Below are positions 11,699 through 23,777 of a stretch of 64,000 nt of DNA, one piece after another. Position numbers and translations under genes: made by a program. Positions within the stretch are counted from its first letter, which is position 1; every line of letters starts with the position of its first letter. The stretch is from Diaporthe sp. PMI_573. Lineage: Eukaryota > Ascomycota > Sordariomycetes > Diaporthales > Diaporthaceae. The notes under the pieces were generated by a model. The model was not told where the DNA came from. It saw only the letters and a list, made by a program, of their open reading frames with translations, and did no database searches. The DNA is taken from positions 3,906,001-3,970,000 of the forward strand of contig JAJTUP010000001.1 of the NCBI GenBank assembly GCA_021399435.1, in the 5' to 3' direction.

Positions 11699-12775
11699 AT
11701 GATGAAGCAATCCGTCCTCGCTGCTCTCGCCGCCCACCTCGTGGGTCTGGCCGCCGCCGGAACCAAGGTTTGGGATGGCAGCTTCGACGACCTGACCACC
11801 GCCGACCTGGCCGACTGGTCCTGGTCCAACCAGGCCGGCCCTTACCAGTGGTACATCCACGGTGACGCAGACACCTCCAAGTACCTCGACTTCACCGCCG
11901 ACTACGCCGGCCCGGGTGCTACCAAGGGTGCCAAGATCACCCTCGACGACACGGCCTACTGGAACGGCCAGAACATGCGCCGCACCGAGCTCATCCCCTC
12001 GGTCAAGGATACCAGCTCCATCACCTCGGGTACGCTTTACTACCACTTCTCCATGAAGCGCGAGGAGACCAACGCCCCCTCCGTGAACCGCGAGCACCAG
12101 ATCGCCTTCTTCGAGTCGCACTTCACCGAGCTCAAGTACGGCTGGATCTCGGGCGCCGCCGGCGAGTCCGACGACCAGCTGCGGTGGTACGCCAACTCCG
12201 AGTCCCAGTGGAACACCACCCTCGAGGCCGGGGTCTGGCACAACTTTGCCTACGAGATCGACTTCGACGCAAGCACCGTCGCCTTCTGGCACTCGACCGG
12301 CTCTGACGAGCTTACCAAGGCCGTCGAGGCCGTCAAGGCCAGCGTCAGCTCCAACGGCGCCGACTGGCACGTTGGTGTTCTCGAGCTCGCCCGCGACGGC
12401 TACGAGGATGCCGCCGAGGACCTGTTCTTCTCGGGCGTCTACATCGAGAGCGGCGACCTGACCACCAGCTTCTCAAGCGCCGGCTCCTCCTCGTCCGGTT
12501 CCTCCTCGTCCGGCTCCGGATCTGGCGCGGCCAGCTCCGCTGCGGCCCCTTCGTCCGCTGCTGCCCCTTCGTCTGCTGCTGCCCCTTCGTCCGCTGCTAG
12601 CTCCGCCGCGCCCGTTGCTGTTGCTTCTTCTTCTTCTTCTTCCTCATCTGCTGTCGCTGCTGCCACCACTGAGGCTGCCGTTCCCACCGCTGCCGCACCC
12701 GCCACCACGGCTCTGGCTTCCAGCAAGTCCTGCGTCAAGAGGACCAAGACTGTCTACGTCACCCAGTCCGCTTAA
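11699..12775 (+). CDS. Secreted GH131 beta-glucanase with Ser/Ala-rich tail
   Basis: Single-exon gene for 358 aa. A signal peptide (MMKQSVLAALAAHLVGLAAAG) is followed by one GH131 domain of about 240 residues. Strong family blocks are WSWSNQAGPYQWYIHGD, TAYWNGQNMRRTELIP, NREHQIAFFESHFTELKYGW and GVWHNFAYEIDFD. GH131 enzymes act on beta-1,3/1,6- and beta-1,4-glucans and are secreted by plant-degrading fungi. From about residue 258 the protein is almost pure Ser/Ala/Gly with runs of SSSS and repeated APSSAA units. This looks like an O-glycosylated linker, but instead of a cellulose-binding module it ends in a short basic stretch (SCVKRTKTVYVTQSA). Codon use is strongly C-ending, suggesting high expression. 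Confidence 0.92.
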   Translation: MMKQSVLAALAAHLVGLAAAGTKVWDGSFDDLTTADLADWSWSNQAGPYQWYIHGDADTSKYLDFTADYAGPGATKGAKITLDDTAYWNGQNMRRTELIPSVKDTSSITSGTLYYHFSMKREETNAPSVNREHQIAFFESHFTELKYGWISGAAGESDDQLRWYANSESQWNTTLEAGVWHNFAYEIDFDASTVAFWHSTGSDELTKAVEAVKASVSSNGADWHVGVLELARDGYEDAAEDLFFSGVYIESGDLTTSFSSAGSSSSGSSSSGSGSGAASSAAAPSSAAAPSSAAAPSSAASSAAPVAVASSSSSSSSAVAAATTEAAVPTAAAPATTALASSKSCVKRTKTVYVTQSA

Positions 12776-13249
12776 GCGGTTAGGGGCGTTGATGGTGACA
12801 TGGATCATCGGAAATAATGAGGGGAATGAATGGTGTAGCAACATTTGCATCGGGTTGGCGCTGGTTGGCGCAGCTTCCTGTACATAGACTTATACCTTGT
12901 GTGCTTCGTGTTAATACTACTTGCTTCGTGCTCTGACATATATCCCCCTTCAATGTGACATTGTCGTTCGTATCTTCTATGAGACTGGTCAACGGGGCTC
13001 TTCAAAGCCCGGCCTAGGACATTGATGTGGTAGGTATCGCCGCGATTCCCATCAATGTTGTCGCTTCCGTCAGACACCTATCGGGCCGCCAAATACCTTC
13101 GCCGAGTTATTACTGGGCAACGACCAACGCTCAGATGTGTGCTGCAGGAAAATAATGACATCCACCGCGGCTGAAGTACCAAGCTAGTGGAGGATTCTGA
13201 GGGTTGCTCCCCACAATACCACAACTTTTATGTGATGAGTCCCAGCAAG
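12776..13249. other. Convergent spacer
   Basis: Lies between the ends of the GH131 gene (plus) and the 2EXR-like gene (minus). It should contain both 3' untranslated regions; nothing else was seen. Confidence 0.5.
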
Positions 13250-14548
13250 TCATTGTCCAATGCTAGTCATTGCGTCTTTATTGCTCCCTAGCGACTTTTG
13301 GGTTTCAAAGGCACGGACGCCCCGAGGTGCTGTCCGGACTGGTCTCGCGGATGTTTGCGCCGGGGGTGTGTGAGGGGGTGGGAAATCGTGCTTGGGCCAC
13401 CGCTCGTCGTGCTGCTGAGTCTGCGAGCTCTCCCTCACACAAGCCAGAAATCTCAACGTAGCCTTTGGAAGGAAGCCGTCCTCACAGCGTCGCCAGTAAG
13501 CTCTGTCTCCTCGCGAGAGTGCACCCGCATTCATGTGAGGCAGATGAGGAAACGGTCGTGAATTTTTCAAAATCCCCCAACAGTATTCAGGTATATCCCA
13601 GAACTGAACGGCGTGTCTATTATGTGGGTCGATAGACACAAACGTACTGTCGTGATGACCCTCGAAAGCCTCCGCATACATCCCTGGGGGCATATCCTCC
13701 TGGCGGTCATAGTGAGCTCGGGGCCTGATGTGTGGGTGGAGAATATAGACCACCTCGAGTCGACCGAATTGCATGAATTGCTGATTCTGGCGGTAGATAC
13801 ACAGCCAGTCTGGCACGAAATAACGAAACTGAGACATCCGAGGCCTTCGAGGAGGACAGATTCGCCACCGTGCATCGTCTGGGATCTTCAAGGCTTCAAG
13901 GCAAGGCGGCAAGGTGCAGGACGTGCATCAACGTCCAAAACTGTCGCCATCCAGGCCGGAGAATATGATGCGGGACATTCATCATGCTTGTCTCCACGTC
14001 ATGGTCTGCAACTCCGACACGAATGCAGATAACATCCGTGGTTTGTATCATTGTCTAAGACATTGTGACAAGGCAGTCCTCCGTGCAAAGGTCTGTGTGT
14101 GAACTTCGGACACCGCTTGAGGAAGATGTGTCTCGCCTCGACACAAACAGCCAACAGCTCCCGTCCTGTCCACTCAAATTGGAGATCCTTCGCAGACTCG
14201 GAAATCTCCCAGTGAACTCTTTCGCACGGCTGGCATCCAGGGGAGTAGTTTTTACGCCATCGCTGATGACCAATGTTCCACCAGAGACCACGGCTACCAT
14301 CATTTGGGCTGCTAAGAAGTGAATCTTGGGTCCAGTAGTACATGCAAACTCCCAAATGAGAGTGCGTAGCTTGGTGGGGAGAAACTTGAACAACGTGAAG
14401 TCTCGGGCTCGAGGGCATTGTGCCGGGCCTGGTTGATGTCGTATGAGTCCGCTGCAGTCGAGGGAATGGCATCTTCAGGCGGACGATCAGAGCTCTTGTT
14501 GTCAGTCGAGATTTCCGAGGACCTACCGATGCGTGAAGTGGAATCCAT
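13250..14548 (-). pseudogene. 2EXR-domain gene, frame-broken
   Basis: The 2EXR family is a large fungal group of unknown function with an F-box-like start. A valid first intron (donor after ATCG, acceptor CCAG just upstream of 14440) joins MDSTSRIG to DFTLFKFLPTKLRTLIWEFA, the diagnostic N-terminal motif. The following family blocks are present but lie in different frames: EWTGRELLAVCVEARHIFLK, then DVICIRVGVADHDVETS, then FRYFVPDWLCIY and FWDIPEYCWGIL. At least three shifts (near 14190, 14045 and 13910) would be needed, with no GT-AG pair that repairs them. An apparently intact relative lies 4 kb away (18682-19869). Alternatively there are unusual introns I cannot see. Confidence 0.55.
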
Positions 14549-16427
14549 GATGCAAGTTGACCGCCAAGTCAGGAATAACACGTACTAGCCTTGCGGTTGA
14601 CAGAAAGTTGCAAGGAACTGTGATAATTCGTGTCTCCACTGGTCGGACAAGGCAACGGCCAAAGACAGCCTCATACACGTGTGGTCATCACGCGTCAAAG
14701 TGACTAAGATGCCATAAGTAGCTGCCTTCGAGCGGGGTTTCTTAAAAAAGCACCCAAGGTATCCATGCAACACAGCCACCAGTTCTCCCTTGCAGCATGT
14801 GCCACAATGTCTTTCAAACGATTGCTAGACTTGGTACCTGGGCATAAACAGACAGAACGATGTATCGACCTTCCTCTATGGGAACATGAAAAGGGCTTCA
14901 CATGTTCGAAAGAGTACTTGGGTGTGTTATAGATCTTATTCTTTGGCACCGGTCTAGATATATTCTCAAAGCTATGTGGCATCAACGTGACAGACTACCT
15001 TCATGCGCCTGTATTTTCTTTCCATTCTGAACCAAGGGTCCGAGTGGCAGACGCTTACCAACCACAACAGCCCGGGTCACAACAGACACCACAATTTCTG
15101 CGCTTTACTGCTCATGCGCTACTATTTTGACCATCCACCTCCCTATCTGTAAGTTTTCTTTCCGCTTGTTCCCTTTTAACCTCTACCGCAGACTCCTTGT
15201 ACACTGGTTCCCCGCCTATATGAATCCGCTCTCTCCTCTGGTTGGCCGTCTTCCTTCTTGATCATATTAATAGGTATCCACCTTCTCTGCTCGAATATCT
15301 CCCCTCTCATTTCACCATAGCCATCTGCTGAAACAAGACACCCTCCGCTGGGTCCTGGCTTTCACAAGGCTCCAGAGGAAAGCGGCATAAGATTTTGATC
15401 TAAAGATACAAGTGAAACACAAACGCGAGACCAAAGCAGGTTTTCCCCCGGCGAATGACACATGTCACTTGGGAAACAGCTACAGGGGCTTGGTGAACGG
15501 GAGACTAACGCCGGGCTCTCTCTCAATGTATACCGTTCTTGGGAGTAATTATTTCGGTACCCTGACGAGGATCAACTGATTATTGGACGACATGCAGAGA
15601 GAGTTGCATCAGGCACACGGAAGCAACCGAAGACAGCTTTGGTCCCCGACGCGCGTCCCTTAGCCCCTTTTTCAATGTGATAGATCTTGGCAAGCCGTTT
15701 TCGGGTCTATGATCCTCGAATGATGGATCTGCATGCGGGGTTAAAAGATTCTCCCGAGCTTATGCCGACATAACGACTGGGGATACGCGTATTCAGAAAC
15801 GCCCTATATGCACATACCTCTCGTTAAGCTCAAAGCGCATCGGACGATCGAAAGTCAATGAGAAGAAGCATTTGGTGTTCTGATAAGAAGAACGCCTCAT
15901 GTGTTTGACATGCTTACTACTGATGATGTCAAGCTTGGTCTTTGGATCGATTTCTCCAAACTGCCGGCTTCTCCATTGCAGCAAACAACGTTCGGCCAGT
16001 CTCCAGACCACTGTGGCACTATATCCACTTGCCAACATCACAAGTCATGGCCAGTCTCAGCCACAAAACTGCCGAACCGGAGATTTTCTCTGGGACCAGT
16101 GTGCCTACGGTCAAGGATGGCCTTTCTTGCCCAAGTACTACCACACATGTGATCGGTCGGATTCTCGCCTGTAGCAGAATTACAAGGGTGACTAGTGGGC
16201 TCTCAGTAGTTATTATCTGGATTCGGGGTAAGGATCGGTTTTCCCGAATGAAGAGGGGCCTCGCTATTGATATCCCGGAGGCGAAGGTATCGTGACCCAC
16301 CAGCCATGAAGTGAGCATATGTAAAAGCAGCCATGCCGCAGACCTTGAGAACTGGATCTGCATAGAAGTCACTCTGACTCAACCCCCCTTCTGAAAGCCG
16401 TCTTATCATCCTTTCAACTTGTTCAGG
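14549..16427. other. 1.9-kb spacer; promoter of the tannase-family gene
   Basis: No supportable gene. Bases 15120-15320 are pyrimidine-rich. A GGCTAA hexamer (read on the minus strand at 15659-15664) resembles the core of the XlnR/Xyr1 site, but a single short match is weak. Confidence 0.4.
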
Positions 16428-18011
16428 ATGTTGTCACTCTTTCTTCTCGGCAGCCTCGCGCAAGTGGCCTTTGCCGCTCCGCTCAATAGCACCACTGATT
16501 TTCAACAGCAGTGTCTCTCCTTCGCAAATGCTACCACCATTCCCGGAGCAGATTCCTATGCCACCGAATTCGTCCCCGCCGGCACCACATTACAGTTCCC
16601 CGGCGCCGAATCGAGCTGTGGCCGACCCTCCCAGGCCGTCACCGCTGATCTCTGCCGCCTGACAGCCCAGATCGCTACCTCGTCTCGCTCTGGGATCAAG
16701 TTTGAGGCATGGCTCCCACAGGACTGGACAGGCCGCTTCCTTAGCACAGGCAACGGTGGTCTGGGTGGCTGCATCCAGTACGAAGATCTCGACTATGCCA
16801 CCTCGCTTGGCTTTGCTGCCGTCGCGACCAACAACGGCCACGATGGCATGAGCGGCGCTTCCTTTCTCAACAATCCCGAAGTCATCGAAGACTTCGCCTA
16901 TCGCGCGCTTCACACTGGTGTCGTCGTTGGCAAGGATATCTCAAAGACATTCTATGGCAAAGTTCACACCAAGAGCTACTACCTCGGATGCTCCACTGGC
17001 GGCCGGCAGGGCATGAAGGAGGCTCAGGCCTTCCCCGAGGACTTTGATGGTATCGTCGCTGGCGCGCCGGCCATGGCGTTTAACAACCTTACCTCGTGGA
17101 GCTGTCACTTCCTGCCGCTGACTGGCCTCGACGGATCCGACACCTTCATCCCGATGTCCATGTGGACTACTATTCACGACGACATCCTGGCACAGTGCGA
17201 CGAGCTTGACGGCGCAGCTGATGGCATCCTTGAGTTCCCTGACCAGTGCGACTATAAGCCCGACGGCCTGCTCTGCGGCAGCGGAAACAGCACCAACTGC
17301 CTTACTGCCAAGCAGGTTGAGACCCTCCGCGCCATCTATCAGCCCCTCCTCGACGCCTCTGGTGACCTAGTCTATCCCCGGCTGAACCTTGGAGCCGAGC
17401 TCACCGGTGCTCCCCAGACCTATTTCACTGGTCAGCGTTTTGGCGCTGCGGACTGGTTCACATATGCCATTTTCAACGACACCAACTGGGACCCTCTTAC
17501 CCTCAAGCCCGCTGACTATGTTCTGTCCTCAAGCCTTAATCTGTTTAACATCGAGACCTTCGACGGAGATCTTTCTCCCTTCCAGAAGCGCGGCGGCAAG
17601 CTGTTGCACTACCACGGCCTGTCTGACGGAACAATCTCCAGCGAGAACTCCCCCCGCTACTACGAGCACGTCTCTCAGACCATGGGGCTCGAGCCAGCGG
17701 CCCTTGATGAGTTCTACCGCTACTTTAGGATCTCGGGCATGGCTCACTGCGGCGGCGGTCCTGGCGCCACCTTCATCGGCAACCAGGCGAGGAGTGTCTC
17801 CACTCTCAACCCCGACGAGAACGTTCTCATGGCCATCGTTCGCTGGGTCGAGGACGGTGAGGCCCCGGATACGATTATGGGTACCGCCTACGTCAACGGC
17901 AATAAGAGCGCCGGGGTCGACTTCAAGCGTAGGCACTGCCGCTGGCCGCGCCGCAATGTCTTTCAGGGTGGGGATTTCAAGGATGAGAACGCCTGGGATT
18001 GTGTTGAGTAA
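16428..18011 (+). CDS. Secreted tannase / feruloyl esterase B family
   Basis: Single exon, 527 aa from the ATG at 16428, which opens a good signal peptide (MLSLFLLGSLAQVAFAAPL). The family hydrolyses ester bonds between phenolic acids and sugars, as in tannins or feruloylated xylan. The CS-D-HC catalytic arrangement is visible: nucleophile Ser in GCSTGGRQG (about residue 188), Asp in HYHGLSDGTIS (about 402) and His in MAHCGGGPG (about 440). The Cys beside the Ser and the one beside the His are the pair known to form a disulfide. FYGKVHTKSYYLG, DGIVAGAPA and the calcium-loop-like CDELDGAADGILEFPDQC are further family marks. Sequence alone cannot decide between tannase and feruloyl esterase. 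Confidence 0.92.
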   Translation: MLSLFLLGSLAQVAFAAPLNSTTDFQQQCLSFANATTIPGADSYATEFVPAGTTLQFPGAESSCGRPSQAVTADLCRLTAQIATSSRSGIKFEAWLPQDWTGRFLSTGNGGLGGCIQYEDLDYATSLGFAAVATNNGHDGMSGASFLNNPEVIEDFAYRALHTGVVVGKDISKTFYGKVHTKSYYLGCSTGGRQGMKEAQAFPEDFDGIVAGAPAMAFNNLTSWSCHFLPLTGLDGSDTFIPMSMWTTIHDDILAQCDELDGAADGILEFPDQCDYKPDGLLCGSGNSTNCLTAKQVETLRAIYQPLLDASGDLVYPRLNLGAELTGAPQTYFTGQRFGAADWFTYAIFNDTNWDPLTLKPADYVLSSSLNLFNIETFDGDLSPFQKRGGKLLHYHGLSDGTISSENSPRYYEHVSQTMGLEPAALDEFYRYFRISGMAHCGGGPGATFIGNQARSVSTLNPDENVLMAIVRWVEDGEAPDTIMGTAYVNGNKSAGVDFKRRHCRWPRRNVFQGGDFKDENAWDCVE

Positions 18012-18681
18012 TGTGTTAAAATTGTTTTCTTTGGTGGCAAGCCACATCACCGCTCAAGTTCTTACTATTTAGATGCAACATATATTGATTGGAAGACGGA
18101 AAAGTCTTTTGGAGGTATTCATTGTACATAGTCACCAGTGCAGGCTCGGCAACCAGTCAATACTATATCACGATATTCTTGAGCTCGTCCGGTAGAGTCC
18201 CTGGGACGACGATGTCCGGTAACCTGCTTTGCTTCTACTAGTACCTAGGTAGTGTTACAAACAGTCCAAGGCAAAATGCTATCTCAAGCTGCCGAAAATT
18301 CAAAGCCACCTTTGGCTCGCCATCCCTGGCGTTTCCCCACGCGTCATGCTCGGGGTCCCAAAGAAATGCATGTGGTATGCTGCGGTATACCTCAAAAGAT
18401 TGAGTGGCAGTATTCGGTGTGTTCCAACACGAACCCATCATGCTTGGAGGTTACATTGCTTAATACGCAGACTTGACGTCTCGAGACAGACATAGTGCTA
18501 GACCCTCTCACGTAGAAGCAACCATCTCTGTTCTCCGGAAACATACAGAAGTCGGTTCGCACCAGCTGAATCGTGAGGTCTTCCAGTTTCCCCGTCCACG
18601 TTCCTCGGCCTTGGTCATCGCGCCGACCGTGTTTTCCCACATTCCGAAGCGCGTTGCGTAGTCGCCTTGCTTTCTACAAAG
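18012..18681. other. Convergent spacer
   Basis: 3' ends of the esterase (plus) and the 2EXR gene (minus) face each other. Short open frames only; none has a recognisable domain. Confidence 0.5.
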
Positions 18682-19869
18682 CTAATGACCCTTCTTTTTC
18701 CTGGTCGAGGCCATCAGGTAGATGTTGACCTTCCATTCGTCAGAGGACCTGACGAACCCCCTCATCTCCCTCAGAACGGGCCACACATGCGCTGGCACGT
18801 CCCAGTTGTTCATGATTTCTTGGTTTTCTGGACTGAGTCCGTAGAAGCGACGATGCATTCCATGCACGAGGACGTTGTACTGATGAGCCAATGGCAATGA
18901 AGTGGTTTGACTTCGTCTGGTGCTCGAAGTTCCACCCGTTGAAGGTTGCTTATTGGCATCACGTCGTTTGCGCCGTCGAAGCTTGATGCCGTGGTCGACT
19001 AGGTAAATAGCTTGTAGGTCTTTCAGATTGATGGCCACGTCATCAATCGAAGGAGTCAAAGTTGTTGTCGGGCTGTTGTTGTGTCCTTCCTTTGCCTCTC
19101 GGCCCCACTCGATGGCCTTGCAAAGCCAGCGCGGGAGATTTTCCGCCGCTCTCGTGCCTGTGCCGTCAAGATGGAAATTGGGTTCGTAGGCACCAATATC
19201 AATATCGATCGCGATATTGATTGCTTCTCAATTTGTTAGCCACGCAAGGCAAATTCATGGGACGATAGTCCCATACAGAGACCCAGCGGAGAGAGGCTTT
19301 GACTTACGGCACAATCGCGGTCGCAAGGTCAGGAGGAAGGTCGTCAAATCCCTGTTGGAAACGAGACTGGAGAAGTGAAAGATGTCGAAAGATTCGTTGA
19401 CATGGATTCCTTTCTTTATCGCCACGCTGTTTTGATTGACGAGGTTGAGATAGGCATCACGAGCCTCAGGACAGGCGGCACCAACCCTGTTCAAATCGCG
19501 ACGCCAATAAAAGTGTCGGAACTTATTGCATCCTGAAACGCTCCACTGCTGTTTGTAGTTGTCGGAGTTCGCGATGAGCATGGCCAGATCATCACGGACG
19601 CCATCATAGGTGAGGTGTGGTGCTCTAGCTGGGTCTGATAGCAGACCGACGGGCGGTAGGATGCAGGTCTTTGGGAACCCGAGGTAATGTATCCGGGTCG
19701 GGAAGCAGGCGTGTTGCCAAATCATCCGACGAATCTCCTCAGGCAGAAAAGCGAACAGAGGGAAGCTTGTCGCGGCGGTGGGCTGGTCAGCAGTCGCCGT
19801 CGCTGACGAGGTTTGCAGCGACCCCTGGCCTGACTCGGCGGCGGGTTCTTGCGTCGCGTCGTCAGCCAT
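18682..19869 (-). CDS. 2EXR-domain protein, intact
   Basis: 368 aa from exons 19869-19308 and 19226-18682. The intron is 81 nt, and the join gives RLCQAINIAIDIDIGAYEPN. The domain opens with FPLFAFLPEEIRRMIWQHAC, the F-box-like motif of the 2EXR family, and continues GAACPEARDAYLNL and ESFDIFHFSSL. The C-terminal part has a basic stretch (LRRRKRRDANK) that could be a nuclear signal, then WDVPAHVWPVLREM, matching FWDIPEYCWGIL in the broken copy at 13250-14548. The N-terminal 35 residues are low-complexity Ala/Thr/Gln. The function of the family is unknown. Together with the broken copy it suggests an old local duplication. Confidence 0.8.
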
Positions 19870-20356
19870 TGCGGTGGATCATTCTGTTGCGATACAGTGA
19901 TTCTTCTGTGATGGCGGGGCGGAGGAGGAGGGGACTCGAGGCTCTCGAGCACGCGATCGAGTGGGCCAGTGGATTGGTAAATGTTTACTTGGGAGTGTAC
20001 AGTCGTGCGTGGCACTTGGAAAAGGTAATGTGCTTTGGAGGGGAAGGAGGCGGCCAATTGGTCCACAACTCTGCAAACAGACCTGACTTCACCGAGATTA
20101 AGCCAGTGTGTGGCAGTTGGGAAAGGGTGTAGTGAAGAGCCTTAGAACGTGGGTGGTGCGTGCGGCCAACACTTGTTAAAGCGACAGTCTTCCAGCTCAT
20201 CTGGGAACTTCTTTCTCAGACGGCATTCACTACAAACTCGATGCTTCACACCCAGTGTTCAGCATCAATCGCGGTAGAAGGCTCAAGATCCCGATTTTAC
20301 TCATACGCACACAATCAAGCAAGATATAATTCCACTAGTCTCCATGAAGGCAAGGA
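19870..20356. other. Spacer; promoter of the 2EXR gene
   Basis: Upstream region of the 2EXR gene and 3' region of the GH115 gene, both minus strand. Nothing further recognised. Confidence 0.5.
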
Positions 20357-23300
20357 CTACACAGAAAACACGGTGGTGCCATTGTACGCACCGAGTTCAT
20401 CCCGTCCCAGGAGGAAGCTCTCCGGCGGACCAAGATAGCTGGGTCTCACACCTCCCAAGTCAACCACCACCTTCTGCACAATGATACTCGGCATCAGAGC
20501 CCAGATCCGCAAGGTATACGCACCCTCCTGCGGCACCTTGAAAGAGCTGGTGGTGTAGTTGCCCGTCTTGCCCCACACGCCGTCCGCAACAGCATACCCC
20601 CAGCCCGCCGGCAGGTTCTGCCCGACGGTGGCGCCAACAGGCGAGACGATGGTCAGGTTCGACGGTGCGGCCGAGCCGGCGGGGGACAGGTCGATGGCGT
20701 ACTGCAGCGGCGTCCCGTCGCCGAGGTAGTTGTGGGACGGCGAGATCCAGACCGTGACGTTGGCCTTGGACGAGTTGCTGAACAGGTACATCTGGTACTC
20801 GAGCGCCGGGGCCGCGCCGGGCGACAGCTTCTCCAGGTCCTGGGGCACGAGGCCCACGCCGTCGCCCGTGCGGCCGATTCCCTTGAAGGTGTGGTACGTC
20901 ACGTTGTCGGCGGCGGACCCGTTGATCGTGGTTGCTGCGCCGGACCCTGGCACGATGGCCTGGTAGTTGGGGCCGTCGATGGCGACGTGGCCGTCCGACT
21001 CGATGAAGCCCTCTGAGAAGTTGGACGGGGGGAGACGGTTGTACACCGGCACCTGGACGATTGGTTCTTTGAACCCAAACCTATCGAGATCGCGGCACGA
21101 GTTGGTGATGTTGATATTGACCATTGTCACATTCGGGGCGGCTGGGGCGCTGGCCCAGTCAACCGTGACGTACACCCGGGTGTCACCACCGTCGGGGCCG
21201 ACGACGCCAGTGTTTGGGGAGAGCTTCACGTAAGGGGCCCAAGGCGAGGCAGTCCACGTGCAGCTTTCTGTGCCGCGGGAGAAGACCTCGAAGTATCGAG
21301 TGGCAGCGCCGTAAGGCTCCAGCGGCGGGACGGCGAGGCTGTTGCCGCTGTTGGTGTGGTACTTGTCGTCACCTTGGACCGTGCCATTGGATCCCTCGAC
21401 TCCGACACCGACGTGACCAGCAAGGGACACACGTTGGGTCTGGACGTAGCTCATAGCGGGCAGCGTGTTTCTCATGGGTTGCTGCCAGTATCCGTCGTAG
21501 CCAAGATGTGTTTCTGGTGTCGTGTTTGTCAGCCAAGGTCATCCTAACTGTCACCCAACGCCTCGAGAAAAATACTCACGATCCATCATGTGTGCCCACT
21601 TCCCGTCCAGCATCTCATCCCACCTGTCGGTCAGCTCAGAGTCGGCTTCACTAAGATCGAAGACCTCCATCATCTTGGCATTGGCTGAGTTGCGCTTCTG
21701 GCCAGCATACAACATGTTCTTGGCCGATCCGATGTAGATCTGGTTCACGATGTTACCCCCTATGATCGGGTGGAGGACCATCTGGAAGAACGCCGGCTGC
21801 TGGCTCTCGTCCAGAGCATCGTACACAACTTCGGCCTGGGACTGCAACTCAGCCCACTCCGCGAGCAGCGCGTCACCTTCGTTATAGTTGATGACGCTGT
21901 AGGACTGGGGCTCGATAAGCTCAAACTTGCGGCGGTTCGCCATAGTTCCGTAGTGGACCATCAAGGACGAGATATTTGCCGCCAGGTCTGGGCCGAACTC
22001 GCGCGCTGCCCAGGCCGCGGCCCAGTCTGAAGTGCTGTCAACATTCCAGGTCTCAGCGTCATAGGCCATATCCATGAAGTGGCTGATTGGGATTTCAACC
22101 GGCTTCAGGTCGCCGACGTTGACGATCCAGATACGGTCGGCGCCACGTGCGTAGGCCATGTGCATCTGTTCTGCTGTCAGATGCGCCTCTCTTTATGCCA
22201 ACCACTCAAGTTTGAAATACTTACCTGCTCCGCAGTCTTGGCCAACTTCACCGTGTTGACCCACTTGTAGTTCCTTGGGTCACCGACATAATCAAAGTGG
22301 TAATACACGCCAGCACCTCCCGCGCGGCCCGTCTCGTTGGCGAGCGGGAAGCGCCGAATGTTCCCCCAGTTGTCGTCCGCCCACAGCAGCGTGATGTCGT
22401 CTGGGACCGACAGGCCCTCGAAGATGTACGTCTGCACCTCCTTGTACAGGCACCACATCTGCGGCACGGTGGAAATATTAACCCCGTCAAGGCCCTCGCT
22501 GATAATCTCCTGCTGGTTGTGCACCAGAGTCTCCAGCATGGTGACGATCTTGTCGACGCCGAGGCCCTCGATGGCCGTGTCGCCCGTGCCGCGCATGCCC
22601 ATCGTCCACAGCGAGTTGCGCGCGTATGGCTTGGCTCGCTGCACGCCGTACCGGAAGTACTCGTCGATGGTCGCGTTGTTCAGGTTGTACGCCCAGGCGC
22701 CCTTGTAGAAGTTCTGGAACTCGTTCTGGGCCCGCATCAGCGGCTCCGTGTGCGAGCTCCCCAGGACGACCTCGTACGCGTCCGCGAGAGGCTGGTTCTG
22801 CGGGAAGTCCACCTCGTACATCGAGGCCCACACCGTCGGCCACAGGTAGTTGGCCCTCAGGCGGAGGATGAGCTCGAGCACGTGGCCGTAGAAGTCGGGG
22901 CCGTAGCCCGCAGCTCCGTTTTCGGCATCTTCAAAGTTGGTCGCCACCCAATTCGTCAGGCCGGGTTGCTCGTCGTTCAGGAAGATACCGCGGTACTTGA
23001 CTGAGGGCGGCCCCTGCACCTTTGTGAGGTTGGCAGGGACGAAGATATCCGTGCTCTGACGCACGGGTGTGTCGGCCCAGAAGTACCACGGAGAGACACC
23101 AATCTGCTCGGAGACGTCGTAAAGACCGAAGATAGTGCCACGGGGGTCGCTGCCCGCGATGACCAGGGCTTGAGATACGCCATCAGTTGGGTTTGACACG
23201 AGCTGGGACGTGAATGATTCCCATGCCCCTTCAATCTCGGACACGTCTATGGCGCCCGATGAAACGAGGCCGTCGATCAGAGTACTGTTTCCAACAGTGC

Positions 23301-23777
23301 CAGCAATGACGACCACAGATGATAGATCTGGGTCGGAGTAAGCAGGTCCCGTAAAGGACTCGGGCTCAGTGGTGGAGTACTACGTGCGGTTGATAAGCTT
23401 GGGATTTGCATTTCAGTGGACACAACCGAAGGATAACTTACAACTGTGTTGTTCTTGTTGTTGACAGGGTTGAACGAGTACGTGGCGGCCGAATCACTGC
23501 TGGTACCATTGGTATACGTAGAGTTCGAGGTTCTGGTACCGGTGCTGAGCGTGTAGTTGGTGCCAGTGACTCTCCCAAAATCGGCAGCCAGATCCCCAGC
23601 TGCTCGTATGACGCCCCAGTAGTCGTTGTCTGATACCAAGATCTGACCGGCCGATATGGGCCCTCCGGCTACTTGAAAGTCTCCATCTGAGCCTTGAAAA
23701 GATACGACAGGCTTCTGACCAAGGGCGGCAACAAGAGGCGATGCGCTGCAAAGCGCAAGGAGGAGGCTTGACTTCAT
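20357..23777 (-). CDS. Secreted GH115 xylan alpha-glucuronidase
   Basis: 1077 aa from exons 23777-23442, 23379-22225, 22165-21580 and 21513-20357; all introns (about 60-66 nt) have GT-AG ends and preserve frame. A signal peptide (MKSSLLLALCSASPLVAALG) precedes the N-terminal domain with SDNDYWGVIRAAGDLA and GSDPRGTIFGLYDVSEQIGV. The barrel follows, with VKYRGIFLNDEQPGL, RANYLWPTVW, GSSHTEPLMR, LLWADDNWGNIRRFP and YYHFDYVGDPRNYKW, then RIWIVNVGDLKPVEIP. A long C-terminal beta-rich region ends at 20357. GH115 enzymes remove (4-O-methyl)glucuronic acid from internal and terminal xylose residues of glucuronoxylan. A TATA-like box and possible CreA/XlnR sites lie upstream. Confidence 0.93.

Noticed and set aside
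12439..12747. Long open frames opposite the GH131 Ser/Ala tail (poly-Glu/Ala)
   Set aside because: Mirror images of the low-complexity coding strand, not genes.
22297..23004. 235-codon plus-strand frame inside the GH115 gene
   Set aside because: Shadow of the strongly biased minus-strand coding sequence.
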